DNA from: Lachnospiraceae bacterium | GTDB taxonomy: Bacteria; Bacillota; Clostridia; Lachnospirales; Lachnospiraceae | Direction: 5' to 3' | Length of the DNA stretch: 64,000 nt | Assembly (NCBI GenBank): GCA_017527205.1 | Contig: JAFXQK010000067.1 | Coordinates: 91,271 to 155,270 of the forward strand | Part shown: piece after piece, positions 63,121-64,000 of the stretch | How positions within the stretch are numbered: position 1 is the first letter of the stretch | Layout of the letters: each line of letters opens with the position of its first letter | The notes under the pieces: model-generated | Database searches by the model: none | Seen by the model: the letters and a program-made list of their open reading frames with translations, nothing else | Told to the model about the DNA's origin: nothing | Position numbers and translations under genes: made by a program

Positions 63121-63134
63121 CTATAGTTTGTCAA
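63106..63134 (-). promoter_or_regulatory. Consensus promoter before the Rpn-like fragment
   Basis: On the minus strand TTGACA (63129-63134) and TATGCT (63106-63111) are exactly 17 bp apart. The block ATGTTGACAAAC around the -35 is identical to that of the promoter at 684-712. Confidence 0.7.
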
Positions 63135-63163
63135 CATGTTTTTCCAGTTTTAGAAGGTTCCCT

Positions 63164-63355
63164 CCTTGACTTTTTCCCTGAAACAATGGTATCTTAAACA
63201 TAGAGAAAGGCACTTGCTGTAACAAGCGCCTCTCTGGAGCCCCACTCCAAAGGTGGAGTCTTCCCAAACAGTTGGAGCTACCTCTTAATCAGAGGCGCCC
63301 ATCCTGCTGGTCACAGGGTGGGCTATTTTTATGCTTGTTTCTCTTTTCGAGAAGG
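63164..63355 (-). repeat. Structured terminator repeat, copy B (full form)
   Basis: Full-length copy of the module that also lies at 62532-62649. On the minus strand it can fold as GCCCA..TGGGC, then GCGCCTCT / AGAGAGGCGC enclosing ACTCCA / TGGAGT, and finally GGCGCTTG / CAAGTGCC with TTTCTCT. It begins 17 bp after the stop of the Rpn-type pseudogene. The 63031-63371 gap holds this and the promoter. Confidence 0.85.
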
Positions 63356-63371
63356 GCTACTCTTTTCTGAT

Positions 63372-63943
63372 TTATGCTCTTTCGTAATAACTCTCTGCCT
63401 CATTCCGACTCAATCCGAAGTATCTCATCAGTTTCATCATCACTGTCTCCTTGGGTGCACCATCCTCCTGCTTATCCTGCACAAAGGCCATGATCGATCG
63501 GTCCTTTTCCCTCTTGGCATCCGCCATTCGTTTGTCCAATTCCGCCTTTTGCTTTTCCGCTTCCGCCTTTTGCTTTTCCGCCTCCGCCATCATCTCATTT
63601 ACATCCTTCATTCTTTCAGCATACGCTTTGTCTAATTTCTCCTGCATTTTCTCCTGAAGTATCATTTCGACTTTTGTCATCATAATTCTTTTTACAACCT
63701 CCTCTCCCGTATTACTGTCAATTAACTGGTCCGCAAACACTACGATCCCAGACAGCACAAACCTTTGCAGGTCGACTTCCTGGATCTTTTGGGCTAAGTC
63801 TATGGTCTCCATCACAGCCTTCTTTTTTGCCTCGGTTCCGGCGTAAGTCAACGGCAAGATAACGACTTCTCCTTAAAATGCTCGGCCATCACCTTACTGG
63901 TAACATCCTTGTTTTGCCACACCACTTCCTTTGCCATGGGCAT
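63372..63943 (-). pseudogene. Rpn/PD-(D/E)XK-type gene with internal deletion and frameshift
   Basis: A normal start exists: GGAGG four bases before ATG at 63943, giving MPMAKEVVWQNKDVTSKVMA and EHFKEKSLSCR, then TGA at 63848. In another frame the sequence VILPLTYAGTEAKKKAV begins at the same place and runs to 63372 as a helical, coiled-coil C terminus (AEKQKAE repeats, then YFGLSRNEAESYYERA). Relatives I remember are about 300 residues, with ~200 between these two parts. So an internal deletion near 63860-63880 joined N and C termini out of frame. The catalytic core is gone. Confidence 0.75.
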
Positions 63944-64000
63944 TCTTCCTCCTTCTCCCCTTAGAATTCCTACAGGCAGAGAAAAAGGGAACGCAAAAAA

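Noticed and set aside
62949..63137. 62-codon frame starting at the promoter before the Rpn-like fragment
   Set aside because: It runs through the -10 and overlaps the fragment's better frame, has no ribosome site, and has no family pattern.

Overview
The window looks like a chromosomal segment of a Lachnospiraceae-type gut Clostridium (Bacillota). The evidence is the gene content: HemZ-type radical SAM protein, SEC-C protein, a SpoIID-like/peptidoglycan-binding protein, a DUF5716/DUF5717-type operon, long-form PurB and PurC, and strong AGGAGG ribosome sites. The species cannot be named. No rRNA, tRNA, prophage, intact transposase or CRISPR array was seen. Genes are densely packed and mostly leftward.

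Layout. 0-1.3 kb: a PD-(D/E)XK nuclease-domain fragment running off the left edge, and a VOC protein. 1.4-8.1 kb: leftward operon of a Lys/Ala-rich unknown, a double Nudix protein, LacZ and a membrane-anchored spermidine-synthase-like protein. 8.4-11.5 kb: PepF, a small unknown and a secreted CAP protein. 11.8-14.6 kb: a lipoprotein and MetF. 14.8-17.3 kb: KdgK and a KDPG aldolase with a VOC tail. 17.5-22.9 kb: citrate synthase, a DUF2974-like lipase and a YfhO-like membrane protein. 23-29.8 kb: SEC-C protein, Apt, Rel, MBL hydrolase, HemZ and an alpha/beta hydrolase. 29.9-31.4 kb: an NlpC/P60-like lipoprotein and a small membrane protein. 31.4-37.5 kb: purC-purB-purF-like-purA and a HAD phosphatase. 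37.6-45.0 kb: an ABC-2 transporter, then a three-gene operon of a giant helical-repeat protein, an Hsp70/actin-like protein and a helical partner. 45.1-45.7 kb: a tandem array of terminator-like hairpins. 45.9-51.6 kb: SpoIID-like protein, AraC regulator, UxuA, a 310-bp palindromic element and UxuB. 51.7-54.7 kb: an XRE regulator and a Ca2+-type P-ATPase. 54.9-61 kb: a peptide ABC transporter with an AraC regulator. 61-64 kb: an AAA/DUF4143 ATPase and two decayed Rpn/PD-(D/E)XK-type genes, each followed by a copy of the same structured terminator.

Metabolism. UxuB and UxuA take fructuronate through mannonate to 2-keto-3-deoxygluconate, and KdgK and Eda, 30 kb away, finish the route to pyruvate and glyceraldehyde-3-phosphate. 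LacZ and the peptide transporter supply further carbon and nitrogen. The pur cluster makes AMP from late intermediates.

The points most worth a second look are the Hsp70-like/helical-repeat operon (37.6-43.4 kb), the 10-copy hairpin array (45.1-45.7 kb), the 310-bp inverted-repeat element overlapping the uxuA stop codon, a PurF homologue whose glutaminase active site looks erased, and a striking abundance of short tandem repeats inside and between genes.
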